In this document: piece after piece, positions 36,637 to 49,985 of the stretch | How positions within the stretch are numbered: the first letter of the stretch is position 1 | Layout: each line of letters starts with the position of its first letter | Origin: Owenia fusiformis | Taxonomy: Eukaryota > Annelida > Polychaeta > Sabellida > Oweniidae | Length of the DNA: 64,000 nucleotides | Reading direction: 5' to 3' | Assembly: GCA_903813345.2 (NCBI GenBank) | Contig: CAIIXF020000010.1 | Coordinates: 12,777,181-12,841,180, forward strand | The notes under the pieces: model-generated | The model's input: the letters and a program-made list of their open reading frames with translations, nothing else | Told to the model about the DNA's origin: nothing | Databases searched by the model: none | Program-made: the position numbers and the translations under genes

Positions 36637-38807
36637 TAAAAATACCTATTTAACGAGATTTCAAGTGATGGACAATACATGCACTGCTTATGCAGGCAAA
36701 ACCATTGGTGTGAAAGCTTTAACAACGTAAATATATTTCAATCATTCATTTTTCATCGCAATGTTGTTTTTGTTACCAGATCAGTGAATAACTGAATTAT
36801 AATATTGGAATCACGTCACAGTACTTATAACCATTGAGTAATTTGATTAATTTTTATATGGCTTTATGGTTCAGGTGAAATACACCATTTTATAATCCTT
36901 TATTCAAGAGTGTTGCTGTCATTTTTCAAATATGTGAATTATGGGAGACAACAAAGGTCCATTTGCAGTATGGCAAGTGATTTTAGACAGTCATATATTT
37001 CACCATAAGTATTTTCTGGGTATAAATACAGTGTTTTTTATTAAAACAATGTATTTTCTTTCAAGTGAAGTCCCCGTGATAGAAAAATATCAATCCAACT
37101 CTCTGAAAAATTATGGATTAGTACCTTGGCACTTTTTAAAAAATGATAGGCTTATTTTCTAAAAAGAGAATCTTGTTTTTCTCAATTTAAACATATCGAA
37201 AGTCTCCCCTACATATATTAACAATTTCTGAAAAGAGGATGGGTATTGATTTGAAATGCGTTAAAGTTAAAAATTACATATCCCATGTTATTTTCCTATA
37301 GGGAAAACTCATGCTATCCATTGTTTTCAGCATAATTTTGGTCATCGAAAATGGATATCTTCAAAACTAGACTTTCAACTGTTCAACACCATTCTGTTTT
37401 TGAAGATGTTTTAGACCCCCTTGTTAAATAATCTTTTCATGCAATAAAAATCAGAAAAGGGAGATCCTCTTTTGAGTAAATAGGTTCAATATTTTGAAAA
37501 TAATGTTGACAAGAGGTCTATATTCATAATTCGAACATGACTGTATTCACGGCTTCTATAAACTGTAAACAAAGTCAATGCTTCAGCTGGGTTATATTCG
37601 AGATCAATCACCCAGTTAAAACGTGTAATGTGTGACGTCATAACGGTGGGTCGTAGTAATGGCGGACCATGATGAATATTCGAAACAATTTGGTGAGTTT
37701 TCATGTTCGAATCGTAATATAGACCTCAGAGCAGGGTTACTAGTTTCGAATAACACCCAGCTGGTCTCGGCACAAAAGCTTTCGAACCCCACTGTATATT
37801 ACAGTGAATTACAAGTACCATACTTGCAATAAATAAAACCAATGCATACTTATACGTCATTAATTACACAATTATGATCAAATAATTAAAAAATGTATTA
37901 CCTTTATAGCTAATTATTTATTTCTGGCATATAAATTCCATTATGCAAAACTTCTCATCCACATGCCATTAATAACATAAAAACAAATAATCTATTAACT
38001 TTTTAAGAATAAACAAACGTTACCATCCAAATAACATTTTTTCATAAAATAAAGTTGGACATCTGGACATATAATCAAGGAAATGATGAAGCATAAATCA
38101 TGAAGTTAGACACATAGATCTGAGATATATGGATAAGATCCATAGTGAAAACTACTCATACTTGTAGCAATGCATAACCAAGACTTTGCAGCTCACTATT
38201 GTACAGAAGCCAGGGCAGTCAAAGGTGGCTACCTAGCTACAGCCTCCTGGCAAGATAGCTACATGTTTTGTAATCAAGTCTTCATTGCTTGGGTCAATTG
38301 GAAAGTTAAGCTACAATTTGCCCAATTGAGTTTTAACTTGTAAGGAAAATAGTTTTAATTGGCCTCTGGAAAAACCTATTGAGAGAGAGAGTTAGTTTGG
38401 AGTAATCATGTAACAATTACACATTCATGTACATTAAGTCCTCCTTCAAATGTACAGATACCTTTTCAAACTCCAGAATATGCCTGTTCATTACCCTAAA
38501 TAGATAAATTGTTTAATGATTTCTAAGAACATATCACTAGTCTAGAAGTATGTATTCTCATAAAAATAATAATTTTTCACATCATAAAGTAATATTTTAT
38601 TCATCTCATCTCATTAGGTAAATTACTTTAACAATGAAAAAAAATTAACTGAATGATATTAACTTGCATAAACCATAAATTGGCAATAAACTATTTCCTT
38701 TTTATGAAAGACAGACAGAATACTGTTTACACTTTTTTAATTAACATTTTATCATCTACTCCAGTTGATGACTCCACTCGGGAGCATCACTATATTTCTC
38801 AGTCTCT
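36637..38807. other. Intergenic DNA between convergent TIMP and LRR genes
   Basis: No gene seen. It contains one clear TIR element (37514-37726). The 3' UTRs of TIMP (+) and the LRR gene (-) must both lie here. Confidence 0.6.
37514..37726. mobile_element. MITE-like element, 213 bp, 26-bp TIRs
   Basis: The left end is AGGTCTATATTC followed by ATAATTCGAACATGA. The right end, inverted, is AGGTCTATATTACGATTCGA then ACATGA. Inside is a GC-richer stretch with TGTGACGTCA and ATGGCGGACC. There is no coding capacity. Confidence 0.7.
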
Positions 38808-40267
38808 TTAATTCCCATGTTCTGCAACATCCCCATTGTTCTGGCCCTCGTTTTCTGTCAGATCCTCTGTGTCTGAAGCACTCTCACTGTCTGTATCAAG
38901 TCCATTGTGGAGCTGAGAGAGCTCTTGGAGGGAAAGACTTGTGGTTGAACTGATGGATGAGTCCAGAGCTATATCTCCTATCAGGATGTAATCTAACCCC
39001 TGAAAACAGAGAGGATTATTGTTTAACATGCATGTATAATAAAGGACATGAAGAGCAATTTAATATTTGTTTGTCTGCTTCAGTTGCAAGCATCAAGGAT
39101 TTTATGAGGCATAATCAAATGATGTCTACATGTAAAGACTTTCTTTTAAAGGTCAATGCCATTGCCATTACGTGTAAATAAATAAATCAAATCAATGACA
39201 TATTTTCTTTTCTCAGCTCATCTCAGTTATTACAGACACAATATCAAGTTTAATTCAAGTTCATTCTTAAGAGCTCACCAGGAATACAAAGGATGCTTAT
39301 TACTGAGTTTAATTAAATAAGATACCTAGCCTTGATTGTTTTGATTCATAAGTTGGTTTCTTTACAACATCCATAACCATCAGGGGTTGCCTTAAAAATG
39401 TGTGTTCTCCAAAACGTTGTACACGAACATAAAAAATAATTCACTGAAGAATCCATGAAAAACTTTAAACCTGAGAGACAAAGTGAGAACACCTCAAAAG
39501 TAAGGCAAAAACAACATAACTGGAGTATTTACCTTCCAGTGTTCTGGCCTATCTACCAATGCATTCTCCCTGAGGTCCAGCTTAGTGAGTCTTGAGAGGC
39601 CTAAGATCATGTCATCGTCTAAGTCCTTGATCTTATTGTTCCTCATGCTCAATGATATAAGACTATCTAAGTCTGTTAAACACAAAGGTATGGATTCAAA
39701 TATATTCCCATCCATATTCAAATACACTAAATTATTTAACTTCCCAAATGGTTTAGGAAGATCTTGAAGTCTATTATCCGCTAATGTTAACCACTGTAAT
39801 GTATGTAAATGACTAATTTCATCAGGTAAGAAACTTAATTCATTATTTCGAAGTCCTAGTTTTTCTAGATGCTTTAATAGACCGATCTCTTGTGGAAGAC
39901 TGACTAGTTGAGTATCAGAAAGCCATAGTTGTTTCAAATTATGGAGGTCTCCTATTTCAGATGGTATCACTCCTAGTGGATTGTGGCTAGCACTCAGATA
40001 TGATAGTAAATGGAGCTGGCCTATCCCAGAAGGCAACATTGTCAATTGATTGCTGTCGAGAGTTAATTCCTCAAGATTGGAAAGATTAACAAGCTCTTGA
40101 GGTGGCATTAATAATTTGTTATCGTTCAGCAGTAGTCTTTTAAGATGCCCAAGTTTTTGAATATCTGAAGGCAATATGGCAATTTCCCGATGACTCAGGT
40201 TTAAAACTTCTGATTGTTTGCCATTAAGATTGTCATTGATGCACTTGATAACCTCCTGGTCTCCCAT
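38808..40267 (-). CDS. Leucine-rich-repeat protein with acidic Ser/Asp tail
   Basis: Exon 1 is 40267-39533 and exon 2 is 38999-38808; the splice is phase 0 (PEHWK | GLDYIL). The protein has 308 residues. Residues 20-240 hold about nine typical 23-residue repeats of the short intracellular type (LxxLxLxxNxLxxLPxxIGxL), as in SHOC2, LRRC57 and plant Ras-group LRR proteins. There is no signal peptide and no membrane segment. The tail (about 260-308) is acidic and Ser-rich (DTDSESASDTEDLTENEG). Likely a cytoplasmic binding scaffold; I cannot name the orthologue. Upstream, a minus-strand acceptor (TTTTTCAG, exon from 40354) shows that the 5' UTR is spliced. The start at 40267 is the first ATG of the LRR frame. 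Confidence 0.85.
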
Positions 40268-41380
40268 TGCATTTGTATATCAATAGCTCTAGCTCTTTAT
40301 TCAAATAGTATTTTAGTTTCCTTCTGACTAATTTAGGTCCTAGTATCAGCTTTCCTGAAAAAGTAATTCAAACATCAGAATTAACATTATGTGAGTAAAT
40401 CTATTTCCTAATCAGACTATAACTCCAATGTCTCCAATGAATTAAAATTCGAAGCAAACGCGTGACATACAGTGTACATGTATATACGGATGAAAATTCC
40501 GAACGCACTGCATTATTGTTTCTCAGCATTTGTTCTTTTTATGTTTTCTCGTGAAAAAAATGCTTTTTGCGTGACATACATTTATTCTGTCATGCAAAAA
40601 ACGAGCATGACTTCAATTTCTTCAGCAAATATGCAAACTGCAGGACAGTTGGACAGCCTGCAAAGTGCAAACATGACTTCAAAATCACCAATAATTTGAG
40701 TGTCATTGTTTTCCTCCAAGTTAAAGATCTATTCTCATGATTCTGAATTGAATAGATCTAGGCTAAAGAATCAATTGAAATTTCAATTCAAGAATATGAA
40801 GAAATTGAAAATAATTTTAGAAAAAAGTTATACATTGAAATCATGTCAGTTAGGCTAGTCTATACATTGAATTTCAAACTGGCATACGATGCATCTAAAG
40901 CCATATTGATTCAATGTAAATATACACCAAACTTACATCAAATAAACCCATATCCTTGGAATAAAGACGAAATTCATGAGGTTGTCAAGTACGCCGAATC
41001 CATTTTGAATTTAGCAGCGCCATCTGTCAAAACATTGGGTCAAGGTCACAAAAACCGCGAAAAACAAAAATGACAACAAATATCGAAAACAGTTTAATTT
41101 CAGCGTCAGCGTAAGTATAATCAACAACTTTTATGTAGATTAAAATCAGGGAATCATCGAACATAATTAGTTATATGTGTATAACTGTATAGAATGTGTG
41201 AAATCGGATCCACATGAGGTCTGCAAAAGATGCATCATATTTTCAAAATCAAAGGATTTTCAGATGATCATTCATTGAATGATGATGGATCATTGATTTG
41301 AATCACAGAAAGTTGTAATTGTGCAGGTTTATCGGGTGCCAGTACAATATCACCGAATAAGTACAAGCCCATCCAAAGTT

Positions 41381-42562
41381 GGGGGGGGGGGGTAGTATGT
41401 ATCCAACAGACTGACTAGAAGTCAGTCTGTTATGATGTACTACTTTCCTGTGGAAATTGCAGTGAAATTTTTTGCACAAAATTATCAATTAGAGGAACCA
41501 TTTCTTCACTAAAATAAGCATTACAAAATTTCAATTAAGTAGTAAGGTACAATTAAATGCAATAAAAAGTAACACAGCATATTGTCAAGTGGAAATAAGG
41601 CTAGTTGAAGTAAAAATGTGCAAATTAATTTTACCAAATCGGCCATTTTGAATAGCACTTCCTATGTAAACAAATATTGAAAATTACCAAACTTTAACAT
41701 AGGTGCCTTATAGTCTGAATATAATTCAGACTAAATAGGATATAGTCTAGGGGGGGGGGGGGGCTAGTATGTATCCAACAGACCGAATATAATATTCGGT
41801 CTGTTATGATTGATATATTTCCTGTGGAAATCGCGGTGATATTTTTTGCACATTAATTCCTTGTTTATTATAAGAATGTTCACCTTGAAAATTGGTGAAT
41901 ATGTTGAAGAGATGTTCATCTTAAACTAGAAGCAAAAATATTTGTATAAGGCAGGTACAAGTTGATATAAAATAATGAAATGTTCAGACTCACCAAAACT
42001 TCAGGATGTGTTCATAAGTAGATCGCGAAATCAATGTCAAGGACGTTTGAGTTCACGAGATCCAAACGAGATATGCAAATTTTGAACTTTGACAACACAT
42101 GACCACTTGATTACCTCGGCCTTCTTCATGAATATTTCCGCTCTATTTACTATAAATGAAGAAAATTAATCGGGATAATGATAATAAATGACTAGATCTA
42201 ATAAATTCCCGCACAAATGGAATTTAGCAATACGCTTCCGTAATGTTGCTCCGTCCGCTCCACGTGTTATTTGTTTACAAATAGACTGACGTCACTGGCT
42301 AAATCTCGTTTATCGTGAGAATTGGCACTGCCAAAATGGCTTGACCTAATCAATGGCTTCGCTACAAGAAGCGTCTGTACATTTTATGAATATCTTCAGT
42401 AAGAGGACAATATACGAAAAAATAATATTGTAAGTTCTTTATAAGGTAATCATTTTATCATTAAACAAACTTATTTGTAACATTTATACAACACCACATT
42501 TTACAATAGGTGACTTACAGTCTGAATATTTATTCAGACAAAGGATACAGTCTAGGGGGGGG
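41381..42562. repeat. Three G-run/hairpin repeat modules
   Basis: Copy A (41381-41477) and copy B (41698-41851) share a G-run of 12 or more, then TAGTATGTATCCAACAGAC, a hairpin, TTTCCTGTGGAAAT and TTTTTTGCAC. Copy B and copy C (42506-42562) share TAGGTG.CTTA.AGTCTGAAT, a hairpin, GGATA.AGTCTAGGGGGGG. The stem after the G-run is AACAGACTGAC/GTCAGTCTGTT in A and AACAGACCGA/TCGGTCTGTT in B, so one T-A pair is replaced by C-G. Confidence 0.75.
42225..42429 (+). promoter_or_regulatory. Promoter-like block with E-box and CRE, plus candidate first exon
   Basis: The block is GC-richer than its surroundings, with CCACGTG (E-box) near 42260, TGACGTCA near 42288, and an ATG at 42352 opening MASLQEASVHFMNIFSKRTI before a GTAAGT donor at 42430. 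It lies about 600 bp before the first firm exon of the coiled-coil gene. Calling it that gene's promoter is inference from position and composition. Confidence 0.4.
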
Positions 42563-43021
42563 CACATACGATCAAATACAGGATTCCGTCTGGTACAACC
42601 GTGGCAATGTTGACGAATTCTGCAGGAATCTGGTGCAACCGTGGCACGTTACAATTTTGTGTCACAACCGTAGCTATGTACTATACAATGTTACATTATG
42701 TAACTTTGTTACAGTTGTTACTGACAGCATAACACTCTTTAGCATTGCCAGAATTGTGACAGCCACTGTTACATTGAACAAACATAGCCGATATTGTAAT
42801 GGTGCATTATTGGAAACTGTCACAATTGTTACAGGTAGTGTTACAGTGATTTTCAACTAAACTATGTTATATGTTATATTTTTCGACATTGTCATGGTAA
42901 TAACTGACATTGTTACACTACATCTATTCTATTTTCTTAATACTTAAAGGTTCTTGCCCTATATTATAATGGTAGCCTTGCCAAAATTGGTCTCTTTTAC
43001 TTATCTTGATTTCTATCCAAG

Positions 43022-46000
43022 ATCAGATAGTAAAAAAAATACCGACTTGGGGAAGGCTAGCCAATGGGTCAATGAAGGAAACTGGTATTATTTTCAGTTT
43101 ACTAAAGGAAAACAAGAAGCGTTCATTGGGTATTGAGAAAAAGCGAGACAGTGCCCTGAATGAAGAGAACAGTAACGTTGCTGTACAGTTTGCTCAATGC
43201 AAGGTAAGCTTTTGTGTAGCAAATGAATAATGGAAGTGTCACCACTAGCTTTCTTACCATGTCATATTCCCAAACTGGCATCAAACAATGCAGCATTCAG
43301 GAACTATTTATTCTGAACATGGATGCTCTGCATCTGTTAATTTGAAGTAAATTATTAATATAAAATGGTATACGAACTACAGGCCCATAGCCAGGATTTA
43401 CCAAGGGAGGTCACTTTTTAAAAAATTCCAGGGGGTTCACTTTTGACAACTCTGGCCCAAAAAGGGTCAAAATCTCTTGAAAAACTGCATGATTTTGAAA
43501 GAATTTTTGGCTACTCAACCCCCCAACCCCCCCCCCCCCCCCTTACCTTGGCTATGGGGCTACTGGCCTTAGCTACATGGCGCGCTCCCAGATATGAGGT
43601 GCAAGTAGTAACTGTCTATGATGTGCACAAAGATGGTTCACAGTGAACTATTAAGTGTGCCAAAAGTTATAGATATCCTGTATGTTCTGAGTTGTGGGTA
43701 GGTGGGTATGAGGTAGGAGGTTTTTTATACAAAGCCGAAAAATTGTTATAATCCTGTAGGTGCTAACTATACATGTATTTGTAGGCTGATTTTAAAGAGT
43801 TGAAGCAAAAATTGATCCAGTTACAAACAAAGTTCCATTTTGTGAAGAGTCTAGCTACAGATGAAGAAACAACAATAGATGAAGAAAGATTAGGTGAGTG
43901 TTCTCTCATTCCTTCAACTAAATACAATGTATGTCCATGTATAAATATTCAAAGCTCAATAATCTTCAAAATAGGAAGTGAACTGTCATGTATTTTGCTG
44001 ATAAAGTCAGGGAGTTAAGAAATACTACATTGTATGGGCGGAAATTAACTCAACTTTATTAAAGGTGCATGCACCAAATTCCACACGCATTAGTGAAAGC
44101 TAGACTAGAACGGTAGCATAGAACCATTACATGAATCTCAACAGGGGTCTCATTGGCAGAAGGCAGAAGTCTATTTTTGAGGTGGTATTGATTAATATAT
44201 ATGTGCATATTGATCCATCAATGAAGTTCATATGACTGAAGGAATACAATGGTTTAACAGGATGATTCTTTTGGACTAGAAATGAATTTAAACTCACAAG
44301 CCAGATGTCATCATAGGCTGTGAGACTAACCTGGACAACACCATCGACAGCAAATGGATATTCGGTCAAGACTACCGTAGCCCACCTCCAAACAGGAAAG
44401 ACCGAAAGAAATGTGCTGGCGGTGTCCTTATCGCAGTCAAAAGTGACTTCATATCAGTCGAATATGAAGCGACAGCTGATTGCGAAATCATATGGTCCAA
44501 AGCATCTCTATCAAATGGGGACATACTGTTTGGATCCTTCTATCGTCAACCAAACAACGATACTGGTGCTTTGGACTCGCTCCAAACATCCCTCGATAAA
44601 CTTTATGCTAATGGTAATACACATATGAAAAACATCTTCCTATGTGGTGACTTCAACTTACCAGACATCGATTGGGAGAATGGAACTATAAGGCCTAATT
44701 CTCAATATTCTAATGATCTTAATGAGAAGATGATTACAATAACTGATGATCATGGCCTAACCCAACTAGTCAAGGAACCAACTAGACAAAATAACATCCT
44801 TGACTTAGTATTCACTACATGCCCAAACCTCGCAGAAAGAATCTCAGTGGTTCCGGGCATGAGTGATCACGAGGCAGTCCTATGTGATATAAACCTAAAA
44901 ATGAAAATTCAGAAAAAGAAGCCTCGTAAGGTCCACATATACAAGCGGGCAGAATGGACTGGACTTAAAGAGACTCTACGATCTAAGTTCAGCGAATTCA
45001 AAGAGAACTCTGAAAGTTGATCAGTTGAAGACAACTGGTCCTCCTTCAAATCCACATTAATATCGTCAATGAATGAGCATATTCCAAGTAAAACTCTAAG
45101 TGGGAAATTCAAAGTACCCTGGATTACCACCAGGATACTGAGAATGATCCGACAGAAACAAAGACGATATAATGTTGCCAAATGTTCAAATGAACCTCAT
45201 CATTGGCATAAATACAAATCACTACGGAAATTAATCCATAGTGAAATTCGTAAAGAACATCAGCGCTACATCAACGATCTGCTTGACATTGATGAAAGCG
45301 AAATCATAAATGAGAATGTTCAGCACAAAGGCATTACCAAACGCTTCTGGAGCTACATAAAGTCTAAACGCAAAGATGCATCAGGTATCAGCGTGCTGCG
45401 TAACAAAGATGGCGACGAAATAACAGACGCCGCCCAGAAAGCAAACATCCTCAATGACCAATACAATTCTGTATTCACAGATGAGGATGCCACTCTACCG
45501 ACAATGGTACCTAGTCAAATTCCTGAAATGCCAAATATCAAAATTTCTACAAAAGGAATTCACAAATTGCTAACTGGCCTAAATCCATCAAAAGCCACTG
45601 GACCCGATCTTATTCCGACTAGGGTCCTGAAGGAATGCAGTGACAGCATATCACCATTCCTTCAAATAATTTTTCAACAGTCTATCGATGAAGGCTTAGT
45701 GCCTATGGACTGGAAACATGCCAATGTTACTGCTATCTACAAAAAGGGACGAAGAGATGAGGCTGTGAATTACAGGCCTGTATCTCTGACGTCAGTTCCA
45801 TGTAAAATAATGGAACATATTATATTCCATCATGTTATGGCCCACTTTGACCTCTATGAAATTCTAGTAAAATTCCAACATGGATTCAGGTCAAAGCACT
45901 CATGTGAAACACAACTTGTCAATACAATAGAGAATATAGCTCGGGCCCTCGACAACAATAAACAAACAGACATGTTGGTATTAGACTTTTCCAAAGCGTT

Positions 46001-49000
46001 TGACACGGTGGCTCACGAACGCCTCTTGCTCAAACTCGACTATAATTATGGAATTCGCAATAATAACTTGAACTGGTTCAGATCCTGGCTTGTGGGAAGA
46101 TCACAACAGGTAGTGCTCGATGGTGAATCAAGTTCAAAAACTACAGTAAAATCAGGAGTTCCTCAAGGAACAGTTCTTGGACCACTCTGTTTCCTTGTTT
46201 ATATCAATGATATGGGCAATAACCTATCATCCTCAGCCAGTCTTAAGCTTTTTGCTGACGACAGCCTTTTATTCATGACAGTCGAAAGCAAGCAAGATGC
46301 ATTAACACTACAGGAGAATCTTGATAAACTGGTCTCCTGGGCATCAACATGGCAAATGAAATTCCATCCATCAAAATGCTATGTGCTAAATATTCACAAA
46401 GGTAAATCCCCTATCATGCACAATTACACCATGCTAGGGGAAAACCTTAAGTCGGTAACACACATCCCATACCTAGGAATTGACATCACAAATAACTTAC
46501 GCTGGACTACACATATTCAAACTATTGTATCCAAAGCCAATAAGGTGCTTGGATTTCTCAGGCGCAACCTCCATCAATGCCCTGAAAAAGTGAAGGCTCA
46601 GGCATATAAGTCACTAGTCCGGCCTAATTTAGAGTATGCGAAGCTCGGCATGGGATCCATACGGATAAAAAGATATTGATATGTTGGAACAGGTACAGAG
46701 AAGAGCAGCCAGGTTTGTAACCAAATGTCACTCAAGGGAACCAGGCTGCGTCACCAAAGCTCTTCAAGACCTACAGTGGGAGCCACTGAAGGAGCGTCGA
46801 GAGGCTGCTAGAGTTTTCCTTTTCTACAAAGGAAAGCAGAACCTAGCAGCCATCGACGTGCCTCCATACTTCCGCCAACAGATCAATACCAACACTAGGT
46901 TGTATCATCCTTCTAAGTTCATACAACCATCAACTAGAACGGATGCATACAAACTTAGCTATTTCCCTAGGACAATAGCTAAATGGAACACTCTACCTGG
47001 TGACATCTTAGACTGTGACAGTCTAAGTAGTTTTAAATCATCATACTATGCCTATGTCAATAACTGCAATTAAATAGGTGTGTTTTTTTAATATAGATCT
47101 ATGTTTTAATGTAAAGGGTCCCCAGTGCACAGCAACAAGCCTGCACTACTGGTAAAGAGGGGTGATGTCAATGCAGTAGCCTGACAGTCTCCCCAGGTAA
47201 AATGAGTTGTAAACCATAGATCTATTTTTAAATGTTAAGGTTTTAAATTATATTCTATTCAAATTCTATCACTGTTAAATTATATATCTGCTTTATATGG
47301 GCTTATTGGCATGTTCTAATCAGTGGACTGGCCCCAAGAAAAGATGGACTGGACTCCGGGCCATCTTTTAGACATTGCTTCACAAAATTACTAAAAAGTG
47401 GACTTAACCCTCTATACTCCATTATGGGGCCACACTTTAGGTTTTCTGTAAGTATTTTGACTAAAAGATGGCCTCAAGCAATACATATCTAAATTTGAAT
47501 TTAACTTATCAATATCATTATCCCAGCAAATGAAGTTCGATAGGGATGTCACGAAGCCCTCCATTTATCAAGTCCTTTTCCCAAGCACAATAAAAAATAT
47601 GTGGATTTTTAAATTCCTTTCAAATTAAGAAGATGGAATTTAGAAGGTTTGACCACAAAGGTTCAAGCACAGACACACATGAGTAGCGGGATGAGTAGAC
47701 GGTGTTTTTCTAAAATATAGCTTTGTTACATGCAAGAGGAAGGCATTTTAGTGTAGATTGGAGAGCAGGGGCATAGTCAGCTTTCAGTCAGGGGGGTACG
47801 ATCGCCAAATTTTTGGGTTTCAGTCAAGTGGGTGGATAATCGTGGCATAAGCAAGGCAAAACAAAGAAATAAGATCTGTTTTGAGCTAGAAGCTTAAAAA
47901 AGCATTTTAAAGCTCTTTTCTTCCATTATCTAATGGTTCTATTTTTATTGGTTATGGAGGGGATGCGACCCATCACATTCCCTTCTGGCTATGGAGAGAT
48001 TGTGTTACCCGTAAGCAATTCACTCACAAGAAATGGAATATTGTTTCATATAATATATATTTGTTCTCTCATTAATATGCTACTGATCTCCAGATGGCAG
48101 GTATTTATATTAATCCAGTTGTTTCTTCCATTCTAACTTATTAACAAGAACACAAACGTGTACAATATGTCCATACCGATGGGTGGTCCTTAAGTTTTTA
48201 TCCCCAATGCCCAATTCTTTAATCAGTTGAAAATACACGATTTTAGGTAAAAAAATCAAAATGGCAACATCAGCCAGAATGCCCAAAAACTAATCAGGTT
48301 GAGATTTTCATACAAAGAATCACATCTGAAAAGTTGAATTCGATCTTTCAAATGGTTCTTCTGTAAACCTGTAGATAAGTCTTTGCACACAAGATTCAGG
48401 ATGGAAGATTCAAAATGATCACCTTATCATTTACCCAGAATGCTTAAACTCATCCCTGAAAATGTTAAAGTTGACATGGCAGATTGATATCAAGTTAAAG
48501 TTCAGCATGTATCCAAGTTTCAGTGTGATAATTTGGATCACTAGTCGAATTATGAAGCAAACAAGTGAATGTCTAGGATCCCTGCATGTTCATGTATAAC
48601 TCAGTAATACTATGTATGCCAGATAATCCACTTGAGCATCGCTATATCAAAAAAAACTTCATTAAATCCAGCAGCAGAAAAGACATGCTAACTACTGAAC
48701 TATTTTCATCATGTCCATGTACCCATTGTGTGAATTCAATGTCAAGTGTGGTCATTTCCATAAAGATTATGAAGCATGTAAAGGACCTTATGCACCCTCC
48801 ATTGGGATCTCCCCATGGGAAAAAATAATTCATCTGATTTTTCAAAATGAGAATTCTGCTTCAATTATTACATTTATATGCACACTAGTATCTTGTTGAC
48901 CTATATTCAGCACTTTATTGATGTATAGGCCACTTATTAGGGTCATAATTCAATCATAAAGTGTAGAGGCATAGATTCCAAACCAGGAAGTATTTTTGTG

Positions 49001-49954
49001 TCTGTCAAAATCCATTTACATCCTACGCATCCCTGCATCTTATCCAAATATTTTACTACATAATGAAATATAATAGTATAATCTTTGGTTTTACTAACTT
49101 GTATGATATTTGATGAGTGTAAAAGTTGTTTTTGGAGCATTTTTCTACAGCCATTTTGTAGGGAAAAAAATGATGAAAAAATGTACAATCTTTTAATTTT
49201 AAGTATGACCTGAATCGATTGCAAACTTCATATTTGCACATTTGATGAGATAAACCATTTGTGTCGTATTGTGAAATTATTAAGTTTGCAATCGATTCAG
49301 GTCATAGTGTATTTTTGGTATTTCTGTGATAATCAATGGAAACCAATGGCCTCTATTGGGATCTGCTGATATCCGGCCTCATGTTAAGACACTGGTGCAC
49401 AGCCCAATGTAAGTCAATACAACCTTACTGAACGAAATGATCCCTATCTCAGCTTATGTGTGTCCGAGCACTTTAATATTTTCCAAAGTATTATATGACA
49501 TTTTATTCTTCATGTTACACCTACGAATGATTCATTTTGACCATAGGGATATTTGCCAATAATTGCACCTTGTCCTTTGAGATTTAGAGATAAAGTATGT
49601 AAAGGTATTATAACCACATGCAATTCAACACTTATGGATTTTAATTTAGGTGCAGAAACCGACTTTTATCAATAAGTGATAATATATAATTTCATTGTTA
49701 CCAGCCAGCCCGAAAAAATATATAATAAATAAAAGTGATGGTTTTGATAAAAGATAAATTACCAAAATTAGCAATAGATTTGATAATTATCAATTGTTTT
49801 TATAAATTATCAGATATTGCTTATTTCACACGAGCCCTTTTCTATGAAACAATTGCTAGAAATAGTTATCAATAAAAGTGATAGTTTTGATGTGACTAAA
49901 ATTATAACTGTTAGCAATAGTTTTGATAATTATCAATATTATCTGATATTATTA

Positions 49955-49985
<31 letters not shown>

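Larger units (their letters stand above)
40355..43021. other. Region between LRR gene and coiled-coil gene: promoters and G-run repeats
   Basis: Two places could hold the 5' end of the plus-strand coiled-coil gene. One is 41070-41110 (MTTNIENSLISAS, then donor GTAAGT); the other is 42352-42429 (MASLQEASVHFMNIFSKRTI, then donor GTAAGT). Both end in phase 2, which does not fit the exon starting near 43022, so either may be followed by an unseen exon or be non-coding. The G-run/hairpin modules (41381-42562) are listed separately. A short open frame at 40843-41073 is not recognised and is probably chance. Confidence 0.5.

Noticed and set aside
40843-41073. Open frame of 76 codons (MSVRLVYTLNFKLAYDASKA...) before the coiled-coil gene
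   Set aside because: No recognisable motif, no splice support, and it overlaps the other candidate start region in a different frame.
42510-42860. Open frame of 116 codons between candidate first exons
   Set aside because: It begins inside repeat module C, and its Thr/Val-rich translation comes from a low-complexity stretch of repeated GTTACA-type words.
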